This document shows positions 49,956 through 57,892 of a stretch of DNA of 64,000 nt, piece after piece. Under the pieces are notes generated by a model. The model had not been told where the DNA came from and ran no database searches. It saw nothing but the letters and a program-made list of their open reading frames with translations. The stretch is from Terrabacter sp. Ter38 (lineage in GTDB: Bacteria > Actinomycetota > Actinomycetes > Actinomycetales > Dermatophilaceae). Position 1 is the first letter of the stretch. Each line of letters opens with the position of its first letter. The position numbers were made by a program, and so were the translations under genes. Where the stretch lies: positions 486,328-550,327 of the forward strand of contig NZ_JALJRZ010000003.1 of the NCBI RefSeq assembly GCF_024519435.1, given 5' to 3'.

Positions 49956-51548
49956 ATGGCTGACAGCACTGGTGCGCGCTCCGAGTCCGACCTGCCCATC
50001 GAGCCCGTCTACGACGCGTCGGCCCTGGCCGGCTTCGACGCCGACAGCAAGCTCGGCGCGCCCGGCAGCTACCCCTTCACCCGCGGTGTCTATCCGTCGA
50101 TGTACACCGGTCGTCCGTGGACGATGCGCCAGTACGCCGGGTTCGGCACCGCGAAGGAGAGCAACCAGCGCTACCACCAGCTCGTCAAGGCCGGCACGGG
50201 GGGTCTGTCCGTCGCCTTCGACCTGCCGACGCAGATGGGCTACGACTCCGACGAGTCCATCGCGCACGGCGAGGTCGGCAAGGTCGGCGTCGCCGTCGAC
50301 AGCCTCGACGACATGCGAACGCTCTTCGACGGCCTGCCCCTCGACAAGATCTCGACGTCGATGACGATCAACGCGCCCGGCTCGACGCTGCTCCTGCTCT
50401 ACCAGCTCGTCGCCGAGGAGCAGGGCGTCGCCGGTGACCAGCTGACCGGCACGATCCAGAACGACGTGCTCAAGGAGTACATCGCCCGCGGCACCTACAT
50501 CTACCCGCCGCGCGAGTCCCTGCGCCTCATCGCCGACATCTTCGCCTACTGCCACAAGGAGATGCCGCGCTGGAACACCATCTCCATCTCCGGCTACCAC
50601 ATGGCCGAGGCCGGGGCGACGCCCGTGCAGGAGATCGCCTTCACCATCGCCAACGCCATCGAGTACGTCCGCGCCGCGCAGGCCGCAGGGCTGCACGTCG
50701 ACGACTTCGCCCCGCGCCTGTCCTTCTTCTTCGTCGCGCGCACGACCCTCATCGAGGAGGTGGCGAAGTTCCGCGCGGCTCGCCGAATCTGGGCGCGGAT
50801 CATGAAGGAGGAGTTCGGTGCCCAGAACCCGAAGTCGATGATGTTGCGTTTCCACACGCAGACCGCCGGTGTCCAGCTGACTGCCCAGCAGCCCGAGGTC
50901 AACCTCGTCCGTGTCGCGCTCCAGGGGCTCGGTGCGGTGCTCGGCGGCACGCAGTCGCTGCACACCAACTCCTTCGACGAGGCCATCGCCCTGCCGACCG
51001 AGAAGGCCGCGCGGCTCGCGCTGCGCACGCAACAGGTCATCGCCTACGAGACCGACGTGACGAAAACCGTTGACCCGTTTGCCGGTTCGTACGTCGTCGA
51101 GTCGATGACCGACGAGATCGAGGAGGCCGCGCTCGCGCTCATCCAGGCCGTCGAGGACAAGGGCGGCGCCGTCGCGGCCATCGAGCAGGGCTTCCAGAAG
51201 GGCGAGATCGAGCGATCGGCGTACCGCGTCCAGCTCGAGATCGACAACGGTGAGCGCACCGTGGTCGGCGTCAACCGCTTCGTCCTCGACCAGGAGGACC
51301 GCTACGAGCCGCTCCGTGTCGACCCGACGATCGAGGCCGACCAGCGCGCCCGGCTCGAGGCCCTGCGCGCCGATCGCGACAACGAGGCCGTGGCAGCAGC
51401 GCTCGCGAAGCTCCAGGACGCCGCCCGCGGCACCGACAACCTCCTCTACCCGATGAAGGAGGCGCTCGCCGCGCGCGCCACCGGCGGCGAGGTCGCCCAC
51501 GCCCTCCGCGCGGTCTGGGGCACCTACCAGCCCCGCGAGACCTTCTGA
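49956..51548 (+). CDS. Acyl-CoA mutase large subunit (methylmalonyl-CoA mutase family, no B12 domain)
   Basis: A 530-residue TIM-barrel subunit. It has the CoA-binding [56 protein letters not shown] and [15 protein letters not shown], all classical for the family. The C-terminal cobalamin-binding domain (DxHxxG) is missing, so a separate small subunit must be encoded elsewhere. The Tyr in RQYAG and the Arg in ESLRL agree with methylmalonyl-CoA rather than isobutyryl-CoA mutases as I remember them, but the specificity is not certain. It stands alone. Confidence 0.88.
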   Translation: MADSTGARSESDLPIEPVYDASALAGFDADSKLGAPGSYPFTRGVYPSMYTGRPWTMRQYAGFGTAKESNQRYHQLVKAGTGGLSVAFDLPTQMGYDSDESIAHGEVGKVGVAVDSLDDMRTLFDGLPLDKISTSMTINAPGSTLLLLYQLVAEEQGVAGDQLTGTIQNDVLKEYIARGTYIYPPRESLRLIADIFAYCHKEMPRWNTISISGYHMAEAGATPVQEIAFTIANAIEYVRAAQAAGLHVDDFAPRLSFFFVARTTLIEEVAKFRAARRIWARIMKEEFGAQNPKSMMLRFHTQTAGVQLTAQQPEVNLVRVALQGLGAVLGGTQSLHTNSFDEAIALPTEKAARLALRTQQVIAYETDVTKTVDPFAGSYVVESMTDEIEEAALALIQAVEDKGGAVAAIEQGFQKGEIERSAYRVQLEIDNGERTVVGVNRFVLDQEDRYEPLRVDPTIEADQRARLEALRADRDNEAVAAALAKLQDAARGTDNLLYPMKEALAARATGGEVAHALRAVWGTYQPRETF

Positions 51549-51576
51549 GTCGAGCACGTATTCCGTGTGCCCGGCT

Positions 51577-51655
51577 CGACGGACCGCCACGAGGGCCGCT
51601 GTGCCTGAGTGTCGAGCACGACTACGACGCGGTCGGGAGGTTCGTGGCGGTCCGA
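51577..51655. repeat. REP-like palindromic pair at the 3' end of the DUF559 gene
   Basis: CGGACCGCCACGA (51580-51592) and its exact complement TCGTGGCGGTCCG (51642-51654) face each other across 49 bp. The right arm lies inside the last codons of the DUF559 gene. The same arms with nearly the same spacing recur upstream of that gene at 52561-52643. Confidence 0.75.
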
Positions 51656-52509
51656 CGGCGCTCGGCGACGGTCTCGCGCAGGGCGGCCAGGACGTAGTCG
51701 GGCTCGAACATGACCTCGTCCCAGGTGAACCGAAGCACCACCCATCCGCGCGCCGCCAGCCCCGTGTAGCGCCGGCAGTCCCGCTTCAGCGCTGCTCGGG
51801 TGCCGTGGTTCTCGAATCCCTCGGCCTCGATCACGATGCCCAACGACCGATCGGCCAGATCCACCTGGGCGAAGAAGCCGCTGCCCTTGACCACGTGCTG
51901 GGTCACGACGCTCAGCCCGTCGACCCGCAAGCACAGGGCGCGCAGCACCGACTCAAACGGGTTGGCGGCGCCGCGATCGACGTGTTGGAGCACCCGGCCG
52001 ATCTTTCGCCTCGACCGGGGCGGCAACCGCAGCGCCAGATCCCGGACGACCAGCGGTGACAGGCCGTCGCGCCATGAGGAGTCCGCCACGGCGAGGGCCT
52101 CGTCGAACGGCAGGTCCAGACAGCAGTCGATGACCGTGCGTGCCGGGCTGGTCACCCACCCGTCGACGAGCTCGTCAGCGGCAAGGTCTCGCCAGTGGCG
52201 GAGCACCCCGGACCGCGCCGGCTCGCGCAGCTTGCGGCCTCTCGGCAGCGTCACGTGGGCGAGGTCGGGCTCGTGCTTGACCGCCCATCCCCAGTGGAGC
52301 GCCGCCGTGAGGTGCGACGCAGTCGCGCTCACGGACTCTGCGGTGCGGCGCGCCGCCGTCAGGCTCGATAGGCCGTAGCGACCTCGGCCCAGTGGCACGA
52401 CACTCCCATCAGCGACTGCGCGCCGCAGCTCGCGTCGGCGCACGACCGGCCGCAGCTGTGACCATCGGGCGCTGCCGCCGCACTGTGCCAGCACGGTCGA
52501 GACGTCCAT
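51622..52509 (-). CDS. AbiEi-like / DUF559 endonuclease-domain protein
   Basis: A 295-residue protein. The N-terminus (SARWSQLRPVVRRRELRRAV, GRGRYGL) is the winged-helix seen in AbiEi-type antitoxins. The C-terminus is a DUF559/Vsr-like nuclease fold: AQVDLADRSLGIVIEAEGFENHG with Asp and Glu, then RRYTGLAARGWVVLRFTWDEV. Such genes are common and scattered in actinobacteria. No toxin partner is adjacent. ATG 52509 gives a compact N-terminus; an ATG 66 nt upstream is possible. Palindromic repeats bracket the gene on both sides, which hints at a mobile or REP-associated unit. Confidence 0.75.
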   Translation of the reverse strand: MDVSTVLAQCGGSARWSQLRPVVRRRELRRAVADGSVVPLGRGRYGLSSLTAARRTAESVSATASHLTAALHWGWAVKHEPDLAHVTLPRGRKLREPARSGVLRHWRDLAADELVDGWVTSPARTVIDCCLDLPFDEALAVADSSWRDGLSPLVVRDLALRLPPRSRRKIGRVLQHVDRGAANPFESVLRALCLRVDGLSVVTQHVVKGSGFFAQVDLADRSLGIVIEAEGFENHGTRAALKRDCRRYTGLAARGWVVLRFTWDEVMFEPDYVLAALRETVAERRRTATNLPTAS

Positions 52510-52560
52510 GGCTTCAGGCTGCCCGCGCGACTCGACCGGTGGCTGACGCCATCCACAGGA

Positions 52561-52643
52561 CCGACGGACCGCCACGGCCCGCGACCCCGACCCGCGTCAC
52601 GCATGCGAAGCACGGCATACGCCGGTTCGTGGCGGTCCGTCGG
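52561..52643. repeat. REP-like palindromic pair upstream of the DUF559 gene
   Basis: CCGACGGACCGCCACG (52561-52576) and its perfect complement (52628-52643) are separated by 51 bp. The 13-bp core is shared with the pair at 51580-51654, in the same orientation and with a near-identical gap. The loop contains a GGCATAC word. Confidence 0.8.
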
Positions 52644-52664
52644 TGAACCGAGGGCGTATGCCGT

Positions 52665-53546
52665 TCAGCCGGGCCGGGCGCCCACGCGGGCTGCCGCGGC
52701 GCTGCCGGCCGCGACCCCGGCCCGCAGAGCGGTCGACCGGGCCTGGCCGGCGAGCCAGGCCGACAGGAGGCCGGCGTTGAAGGCGTCACCGCACCCCGTG
52801 GCGTCGACGTTCTCGACGACCGGTGCCTCGGCCGACTCGTCCACGCCGGCGGCACCGACCCACCGGGCCCCGGCCGCGCCGTACGTCGCGACGACCTCGC
52901 TCGTGTGCGCCAGGATCGCGGCCAGTCCTCCGAGCGCGGCGACCTCGTTCTCGTTGGGCAGCAGCAAGTCCACGCCGGTGACCCACCCGAGGAAGGTGTC
53001 GACGCCCTCCCGCTCGATGAGGGCCGGCGACTGAGGGTCGACCGACGTCGTCCACCCGAGCGACCGCGCCTGGCGCAGCGACTCGAGGCCGGCCGCGCGG
53101 GACCCCGCGTCGAAGAGCACGTAGCCCGAGAGGTGAAGGTGCGGCCGGGGCTCGTCCGCGAGCCCCAATGAGGCGAGGTCGACGTCCGGCACCGCGAAGG
53201 CCTTATTGGCGCCGCGGTCGGGAAACATCGTCCGGTCGCCGTGGGCGTCGAGCAGGATGACCACCATGCACGTCGGCAGCGTGGCGTCGACCGCGAACGT
53301 GCAGGTGACGCCGGCCGACTCGAGCTCACGACGGCACGTCGTGCCCGCTGCGTCGTCGCCGATGCGGGCCACCAGGGTCACGTCGGCCCCGAGGCCGGCG
53401 AGCCACGAGGCGGAGTTCGCGCCTGCGCCGCCGGGCACGAGCGCCACGGCTGACGGGGTGTCGGAGTGCCAGCGGATGTCGCCGGACGGACGGGTGATGA
53501 CGTCGAGCCCGACGTCACCGACGACGACGACCGGCCGCGTCGTCAT
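52665..53546 (-). CDS. psuK: PfkB-family kinase, probable pseudouridine kinase
   Basis: A 293-residue ribokinase-like enzyme. It has GDVGLDV at the start, the first PfkB signature around PGGAGANSASWLAGLGA (38-54), and the second, DATGCGDAFNAGLL, with catalytic Asp254. The specificity comes from its partner: its ATG overlaps the stop of a clear psuG gene (ATGA), and PsuK-PsuG pairs phosphorylate pseudouridine and then split it into uracil and ribose-5-phosphate. A longer frame runs upstream through psuG but lacks motifs. Confidence 0.82.
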   Translation of the reverse strand: MTTRPVVVVGDVGLDVITRPSGDIRWHSDTPSAVALVPGGAGANSASWLAGLGADVTLVARIGDDAAGTTCRRELESAGVTCTFAVDATLPTCMVVILLDAHGDRTMFPDRGANKAFAVPDVDLASLGLADEPRPHLHLSGYVLFDAGSRAAGLESLRQARSLGWTTSVDPQSPALIEREGVDTFLGWVTGVDLLLPNENEVAALGGLAAILAHTSEVVATYGAAGARWVGAAGVDESAEAPVVENVDATGCGDAFNAGLLSAWLAGQARSTALRAGVAAGSAAAARVGARPG

Positions 53547-54505
53547 GCCGACCGGGTCGCGAGCTGGGACGCGACCTGGGACGCGACCTCGGCCGCCACC
53601 TCTCCCGCGAGGCGCGCGTTCGACAGCACGAGCTCGACGTTGGCGCGGAGGGACTCGCCGCCGGAGTGGTCGTGGAAGTACTCGAGCAGGCGCGGCGTGA
53701 CGTCCTTGCCGTGCACGCCCTCGCGCTCGAGGAGTGCGAGCCCCTCCTCGACGAGACGGTCGTGCAGCCCTCGCTCGACCTGGCGGTCGGCGGGCAGCGG
53801 GTTGGCGAGCACCACACCGGCGGCGTCGGTCCCGAGGCGGCCCCGGGCGACGACGACGCGTGCAGCCTCGGCCGCGGAGTCGACCCGCCACGGCACCGGC
53901 TGCCCGGAGTCCGACAGGTAGAAGCCGGGGAACGCGTCGGTCCGGTAGCCGAGCACCGGCACCGACAGCGTCTCGAGGGTCTCGAGGGTGCCTGCCACGT
54001 CGAGGATGGACTTGACCCCGGCGCACACGACGAGCACCGGGGTGGACGCGATGACCCCGAGGTCGGCGGAGACGTCGAAGGTCTCGGACGCCCCGCGGTG
54101 CACGCCGCCGAGCCCACCGGTGGCGAACACGCGGATGCCCGCGAGGTGCGCGAGCGCAGACGTCGATGCGACCGTCGTCGCACCCGAAAATCCAAGTGCC
54201 GCAGCCACGCCCACGTCACGGACCGACAGCTTGGCGATGTCCGGGTCGGTGCACACGCGCTCGACCTCGGCGGCCCCGAGGCCGATGTGCACGACGCCGT
54301 CGAGCACCGCGATCGTCGCCGGCACCGACCCGCCGGCGCGGACGGCGTCCTCGATCTGTCCACCGATCTCGATGTTGTCGGGGTGGGGGAGGCCGTGGGC
54401 GAGGATGGTGCTCTCCAGGGCGACGACGCCGGTGCCGGCATCGAGGGCCTCACGCACCTCCTCGTGGACGACGAGCAGGTCGGACTCGGGAAGGTGCTGC
54501 GGCAT
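53543..54505 (-). CDS. psuG: Pseudouridine-5'-phosphate glycosidase
   Basis: Cleaves the C-C glycosidic bond of pseudouridine-5'-phosphate. The 320-residue protein carries the family landmarks ALESTILAHGLPHPDN, FATGGLGGVHRGA, DVSADL, CAGVKSILD, VLANPLP and HGKDVTPRLLEY, with the catalytic Lys in VKSILD by family knowledge. ATG 54505 is supported by TAGGCT 7 nt upstream and by the family N-terminus, although the frame stays open further up. Forms an operon with the PfkB kinase. Confidence 0.92.
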   Translation of the reverse strand: MPQHLPESDLLVVHEEVREALDAGTGVVALESTILAHGLPHPDNIEIGGQIEDAVRAGGSVPATIAVLDGVVHIGLGAAEVERVCTDPDIAKLSVRDVGVAAALGFSGATTVASTSALAHLAGIRVFATGGLGGVHRGASETFDVSADLGVIASTPVLVVCAGVKSILDVAGTLETLETLSVPVLGYRTDAFPGFYLSDSGQPVPWRVDSAAEAARVVVARGRLGTDAAGVVLANPLPADRQVERGLHDRLVEEGLALLEREGVHGKDVTPRLLEYFHDHSGGESLRANVELVLSNARLAGEVAAEVASQVASQLATRSA

Positions 54506-54512
54506 GGCGCCG

Positions 54513-54518
54513 AGCCTA
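54513..54518 (-). promoter_or_regulatory. -10 box for leaderless psuG transcript
   Basis: TAGGCT on the minus strand, 7 nt before ATG 54505. It overlaps the end of the FhuF-like gene (stop at 54516). Confidence 0.45.
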
Positions 54519-55232
54519 GTTCGGCGCGGTCCGCGGCCCTGCGCGGCCCCGCCCGCTGCGGGGGCACGCGGCGCACTCGCGCATCCCGGGGATGGCGTAG
54601 ATGAAGCAGCACGAGACCCGGGTCGGTTCGGTGCCGACGCTCTCCCCGGCCGCGCCTCGCGCGAGCCGCACGGCCGTCTCCCACATGTCACCGACGACGC
54701 CCCACCGCTGCCGTGAGCCCATCCGGACGTCGGGGGCGTATGCCGTCACGACCTCCGAGACGAGCGCGAGGTATGCCGTCCGGGCCCGTTCCAGGCGCCG
54801 CACCGGGTCGTCGTCGACCGCCAACGAGGTCCGCTCGGGGACGACGACGATGCGGTAGGGGTCGAGGCCCGGCGCGAGCTCGAAACCGAGCCCGGCGCCC
54901 GACGGCACGAGGAGCCAGGGACCGAGCACGGCGGCATACGCCATCGGGGAGGCGGCCACCTCGCACCACCACTGGAGGACGAAGGCCGCAGGCACGTGCG
55001 GCCGTACCGTCGTCGCGTTGCGCTGCTCCATCTGCGCGAGGAGCGCCGAGCGCCACGGCGCGAGCGGGTCCGCGCCCGCCCGCACGTGCGTCACCACGTC
55101 CGCGGTCCAGACGGTCGCGGCGGAGACACGGCTCGTCACGGTGGTGAAGGGCATCGCCCGGTCGACGAGCCCGACGACGTGCCGGACGGCGTCGGTCCCG
55201 AGGGACGTCCCCGTGGGTGCCTTCGACTCCAC
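54516..55232 (-). CDS. FhuF-like (2Fe-2S) protein, possible siderophore-iron reductase
   Basis: A 238-residue protein. The only strong motif is C-terminal: SCCFIYAIPGMRECAACPR, a C-C-x10-C-x2-C pattern like the [2Fe-2S] site of FhuF ferric-siderophore reductases. The N-terminal part is helical with many Ala and Trp residues and no other motif. No siderophore gene is nearby, so the role is inferred from the Cys pattern only. The GTG start has GGGAGAGG 4 nt upstream. Confidence 0.72.
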   Translation of the reverse strand: MESKAPTGTSLGTDAVRHVVGLVDRAMPFTTVTSRVSAATVWTADVVTHVRAGADPLAPWRSALLAQMEQRNATTVRPHVPAAFVLQWWCEVAASPMAYAAVLGPWLLVPSGAGLGFELAPGLDPYRIVVVPERTSLAVDDDPVRRLERARTAYLALVSEVVTAYAPDVRMGSRQRWGVVGDMWETAVRLARGAAGESVGTEPTRVSCCFIYAIPGMRECAACPRSGRGRAGPRTAPN

Positions 55233-55302
55233 GCGACCTCTCCCTCCCTGCCCCGACCGATCCCGGAGACCCCGGCCTGCGGGGTCGACCCCATCCTCTC
55301 GC

Positions 55303-55308
55303 TAGACT
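55303..55308 (+). promoter_or_regulatory. -10 box upstream of the M20 hydrolase gene
   Basis: TAGACT, 9 nt before GTG 55318. Another GTG only 3 nt downstream of the box (55312) is too close to be used from this promoter. Confidence 0.38.
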
Positions 55309-55317
55309 CCCGTGATC

Positions 55318-56571
55318 GTGACCGACCGCTCTGCTTCGCTGCCCTTCGAGGCCATCGCCCGAACCGTCGAGCAGCATGCCGCGGAGCTGGTCGCGATCCG
55401 CCGCGACCTGCACACCCATCCGGAGCTCGGACGAGGCGAGGTGCGCACGACGGCCCTCGTCGCCGACCGTCTCGAGCGGGCCGGCATCGGGGTGCGCCGG
55501 CTGCGCGGCACGGGCCTCGTCGCCGACCTCGGCGCCACCAACCCCTCGCACAGGATCGCGCTGCGGGCCGACATCGACGCCCTGCCGATCCGCGAGCAGA
55601 CCGGCCTCGAGTTCGCGTCCCGGACCGATGGTGTCAGCCACTCGTGCGGTCACGACGTGCACACGACCGCGCTCATCGGCGCAGCGCTCGCCCTCAAGGA
55701 GTCCGAGGGGCGGCTCGTGGCGGCCGGCGTCGGCGCGCGGCTGATCTTCCAGCCCGCCGAGGAGCTCATGCCCGGCGGCGCCGAGGACGTCGTGGCCCAG
55801 GACGGCCTCGTCGGGGTCGACCGGATCTTCGCGCTCCACTGCGACCCCAACCTCGACGCGGGCCAGGTCGGCCTGCGCGTCGGCGCCATCACCGCGGCCG
55901 CCGACCAGATCGAGGTCACGCTCTCCGGTCGGGGCGGCCACACCTCGCGGCCCCACCTCACCCAGGACCTCACGTACGCCCTCGCCAAGGTCGTCACCGA
56001 CGTGCCGGCCGTCCTGTCACGCCGACTCGACCCGCGCGCGGGAGCGGCACTCGTGTGGGGCTCGATCCACTCCGGCGGTGCGCACAACGTCATCCCGTCG
56101 TCGGGCAAGGTCGGCGGCACGCTGCGCATGCTCGACGCCGGCATCTGGGAGGGCGTCGAGCGCCTCCTCGAGGCGGTCGTCCACGAGGTCGTCAAGCCGT
56201 ATGCCGTCGAGGCAGACGTGCTCATCACCAAGGGCGTGCCCCCGGTCGTCAACGACGCCGGCTGCATCGACGCCTTCACGGCCGCCGTGACCGGCACCGG
56301 GTCGTTCGTCGCGCCGACGCCGCAGTCGCTCGGCGGCGAGGACTTCGCGTGGTACCTCACCCACGTGCCCGGCGCCATGGCCCGGCTCGGGACCCGCTCA
56401 CCCGGCGGCCCGACCTACGACCTGCACCGCGGCGACCTCGTCGTGGACGAGGGCGCGATCGTCGTCGGGGCCAGGACGCTGGCCGGTGTTGCCTTCGCGG
56501 CGGCGGCCCGTCTGGCCGGCACACCGGCCCTCGGGGGCGTCTCTCCTCTGAGCGCGGTCGCGGATCGGTAA
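55318..56571 (+). CDS. M20-family amidohydrolase / aminoacylase
   Basis: A 417-residue M20D metallopeptidase relative. Landmarks are RRDLHTHPELG, LRADIDALPI with metal Asp, HSCGHDVHTT, and FQPAEE with the catalytic and metal Glu. GSIHSGGAHNVIP in the dimerisation domain and SLGGEDFAWY at the end follow. The family removes acyl groups from amino acids or related amides, such as N-acetyl, indole-acetyl or p-aminobenzoyl conjugates. The substrate cannot be told. GTG 55318 is used; GTG 55312 is two codons earlier. Confidence 0.85.
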   Translation: MTDRSASLPFEAIARTVEQHAAELVAIRRDLHTHPELGRGEVRTTALVADRLERAGIGVRRLRGTGLVADLGATNPSHRIALRADIDALPIREQTGLEFASRTDGVSHSCGHDVHTTALIGAALALKESEGRLVAAGVGARLIFQPAEELMPGGAEDVVAQDGLVGVDRIFALHCDPNLDAGQVGLRVGAITAAADQIEVTLSGRGGHTSRPHLTQDLTYALAKVVTDVPAVLSRRLDPRAGAALVWGSIHSGGAHNVIPSSGKVGGTLRMLDAGIWEGVERLLEAVVHEVVKPYAVEADVLITKGVPPVVNDAGCIDAFTAAVTGTGSFVAPTPQSLGGEDFAWYLTHVPGAMARLGTRSPGGPTYDLHRGDLVVDEGAIVVGARTLAGVAFAAAARLAGTPALGGVSPLSAVADR

Positions 56572-56683
56572 CACTTCCTGCGACTTCCCCCGAGCCGAAC
56601 AGATCTTGTCGTGCCGGGGTCTACAGTTCCGTGCTATCTGGGCCGATGTCGTCGTCGGCCCCGCGGAATCTAAGGAGCACCTC

Positions 56684-57754
56684 TTGCGTCACGCAACCAA
56701 GGTCGCGGCCGTTGTCGCCGCCGCCGCGCTGGGCCTCGCGGCCTGCGGCAGCAGCAGCGACAACACGCCCGCGGGCAGCAACACCTCCGCCGGCAGCACC
56801 GGCACGCAGGCAGCCGGCAAGAAGCTCGTCGTCGGTATCGCCTACGGCGTCGGCGGTCGTGGTGACCAGTCCTTCAACGCGTCTGCGGCCGCGGGCCTCG
56901 ACAAGGCGAAGGCCGACCTCGGTGTCGAGTTCAAGGAGGCCACGCAGGTCAACGGTGAGAGCGAGGCCGCCACCGAGGAGCGACTGCAGCAGTTCATCGA
57001 CGCCGGCGCCACGCACGTCATCGGTGTCGGGTTCGCCTACGCCAAGGCCATCGGCACGGTCGCCAAGGCCAACCCCGACGTCAAGTTCGCGATCATCGAC
57101 GACGCGTCCACCGACTCGGCCGGGCCCAACGTCGCCCAGCTGACCTTCGCCGAGGAGCAGGGCTCCTTCCTCGTCGGCGCGGCCGCCGCCCTGAAGTCCA
57201 AGACCAACACGGTCGGCTTCGTCGGTGGTGTCGCCACGGACCTCATCAAGAAGTTCGAGGCGGGCTACGTCGCCGGTGCCAAGGCCGCGAACCCCTCCAT
57301 CGTCGTCAAGAGCCAGTACCTCTCGCAGCCGCCGGACTTCTCCGGCTTCAACGACCCCGCCAAGGGCAAGACGGCCGCCGAGGGCCTCTACCAGGGCGGC
57401 GCCGACGTCGTCTACCACGCAGCGGGCGGATCGGGCAGCGGCGTCTTCACGGCGGCCAAGGCCGCTGGCAAGCTCGCCATCGGTGTCGACTCCGACCAGG
57501 CCCTGACGGCCACGCCGGACGTTCGCGACGTCATCCTCACGTCCATGATCAAGAAGGTCGACGTGGCGGTCTACGACTTCCTCAAGTCGGGTGCCGCGGG
57601 CACCGACATCACGGGCAACAAGGTCTACGACCTCAAGGCCGGCGGCGTCGACTACGCCACGACCGGTGGCAAGGTCGACGACATCAAGTCGAAGCTCGAC
57701 GACTACAAGCAGAAGATCATCTCGGGCGAGATCAAGGTCCCGACCACGCCCTGA
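56684..57754 (+). CDS. BMP-family nucleoside-binding lipoprotein of an ABC importer
   Basis: The 356-residue substrate-binding component. It has an N-terminal signal peptide with lipobox LAAC (lipid-anchored Cys21) and a Ser/Thr/Gly-rich linker. The BMP domain follows: VGIAYGVGGRGDQSFN, DAGATHVIGVGFAYA, VAQLTFAEEQGSFLVGAAAA, VYHAAGGSGSGVF, IGVDSDQ. BMP proteins bind purine or pyrimidine nucleosides. The start is TTG at 56684: AAGGAG lies 6 nt upstream and no ATG or GTG would leave a proper signal peptide. First gene of a transport-salvage operon. Confidence 0.88.
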   Translation: MRHATKVAAVVAAAALGLAACGSSSDNTPAGSNTSAGSTGTQAAGKKLVVGIAYGVGGRGDQSFNASAAAGLDKAKADLGVEFKEATQVNGESEAATEERLQQFIDAGATHVIGVGFAYAKAIGTVAKANPDVKFAIIDDASTDSAGPNVAQLTFAEEQGSFLVGAAAALKSKTNTVGFVGGVATDLIKKFEAGYVAGAKAANPSIVVKSQYLSQPPDFSGFNDPAKGKTAAEGLYQGGADVVYHAAGGSGSGVFTAAKAAGKLAIGVDSDQALTATPDVRDVILTSMIKKVDVAVYDFLKSGAAGTDITGNKVYDLKAGGVDYATTGGKVDDIKSKLDDYKQKIISGEIKVPTTP

Positions 57755-57800
57755 TCCTCGAGAGCCTCGAGATCCACTCTGAATGATCCCCGAGCGGGGC

Positions 57801-57843
57801 GACACGGCCCGGGCGGCGCGGTAGCGTCGTCGCGGGCCGTGTC
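57801..57843 (+). other. Intercistronic stem-loop after the binding-protein gene
   Basis: GACACGGCCCG (57801-57811) pairs perfectly with 57833-57843 around a 21-nt loop, extended by GC-rich flanks. It sits between the binding-protein and ATPase genes, where such structures often protect the 5' message or reduce downstream expression. Confidence 0.6.
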
Positions 57844-57892
57844 CGTCCCCTGCTCCGGTGGTCGGCCGGGACGTCCTGCGACCCGGCCCCGC

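Noticed and set aside
51622..52509. A complete AbiE toxin-antitoxin pair
   Set aside because: Only the AbiEi-like N-terminal domain is present. The gene is followed by the mutase gene and preceded by psuK, with no nucleotidyltransferase (AbiEii) toxin.
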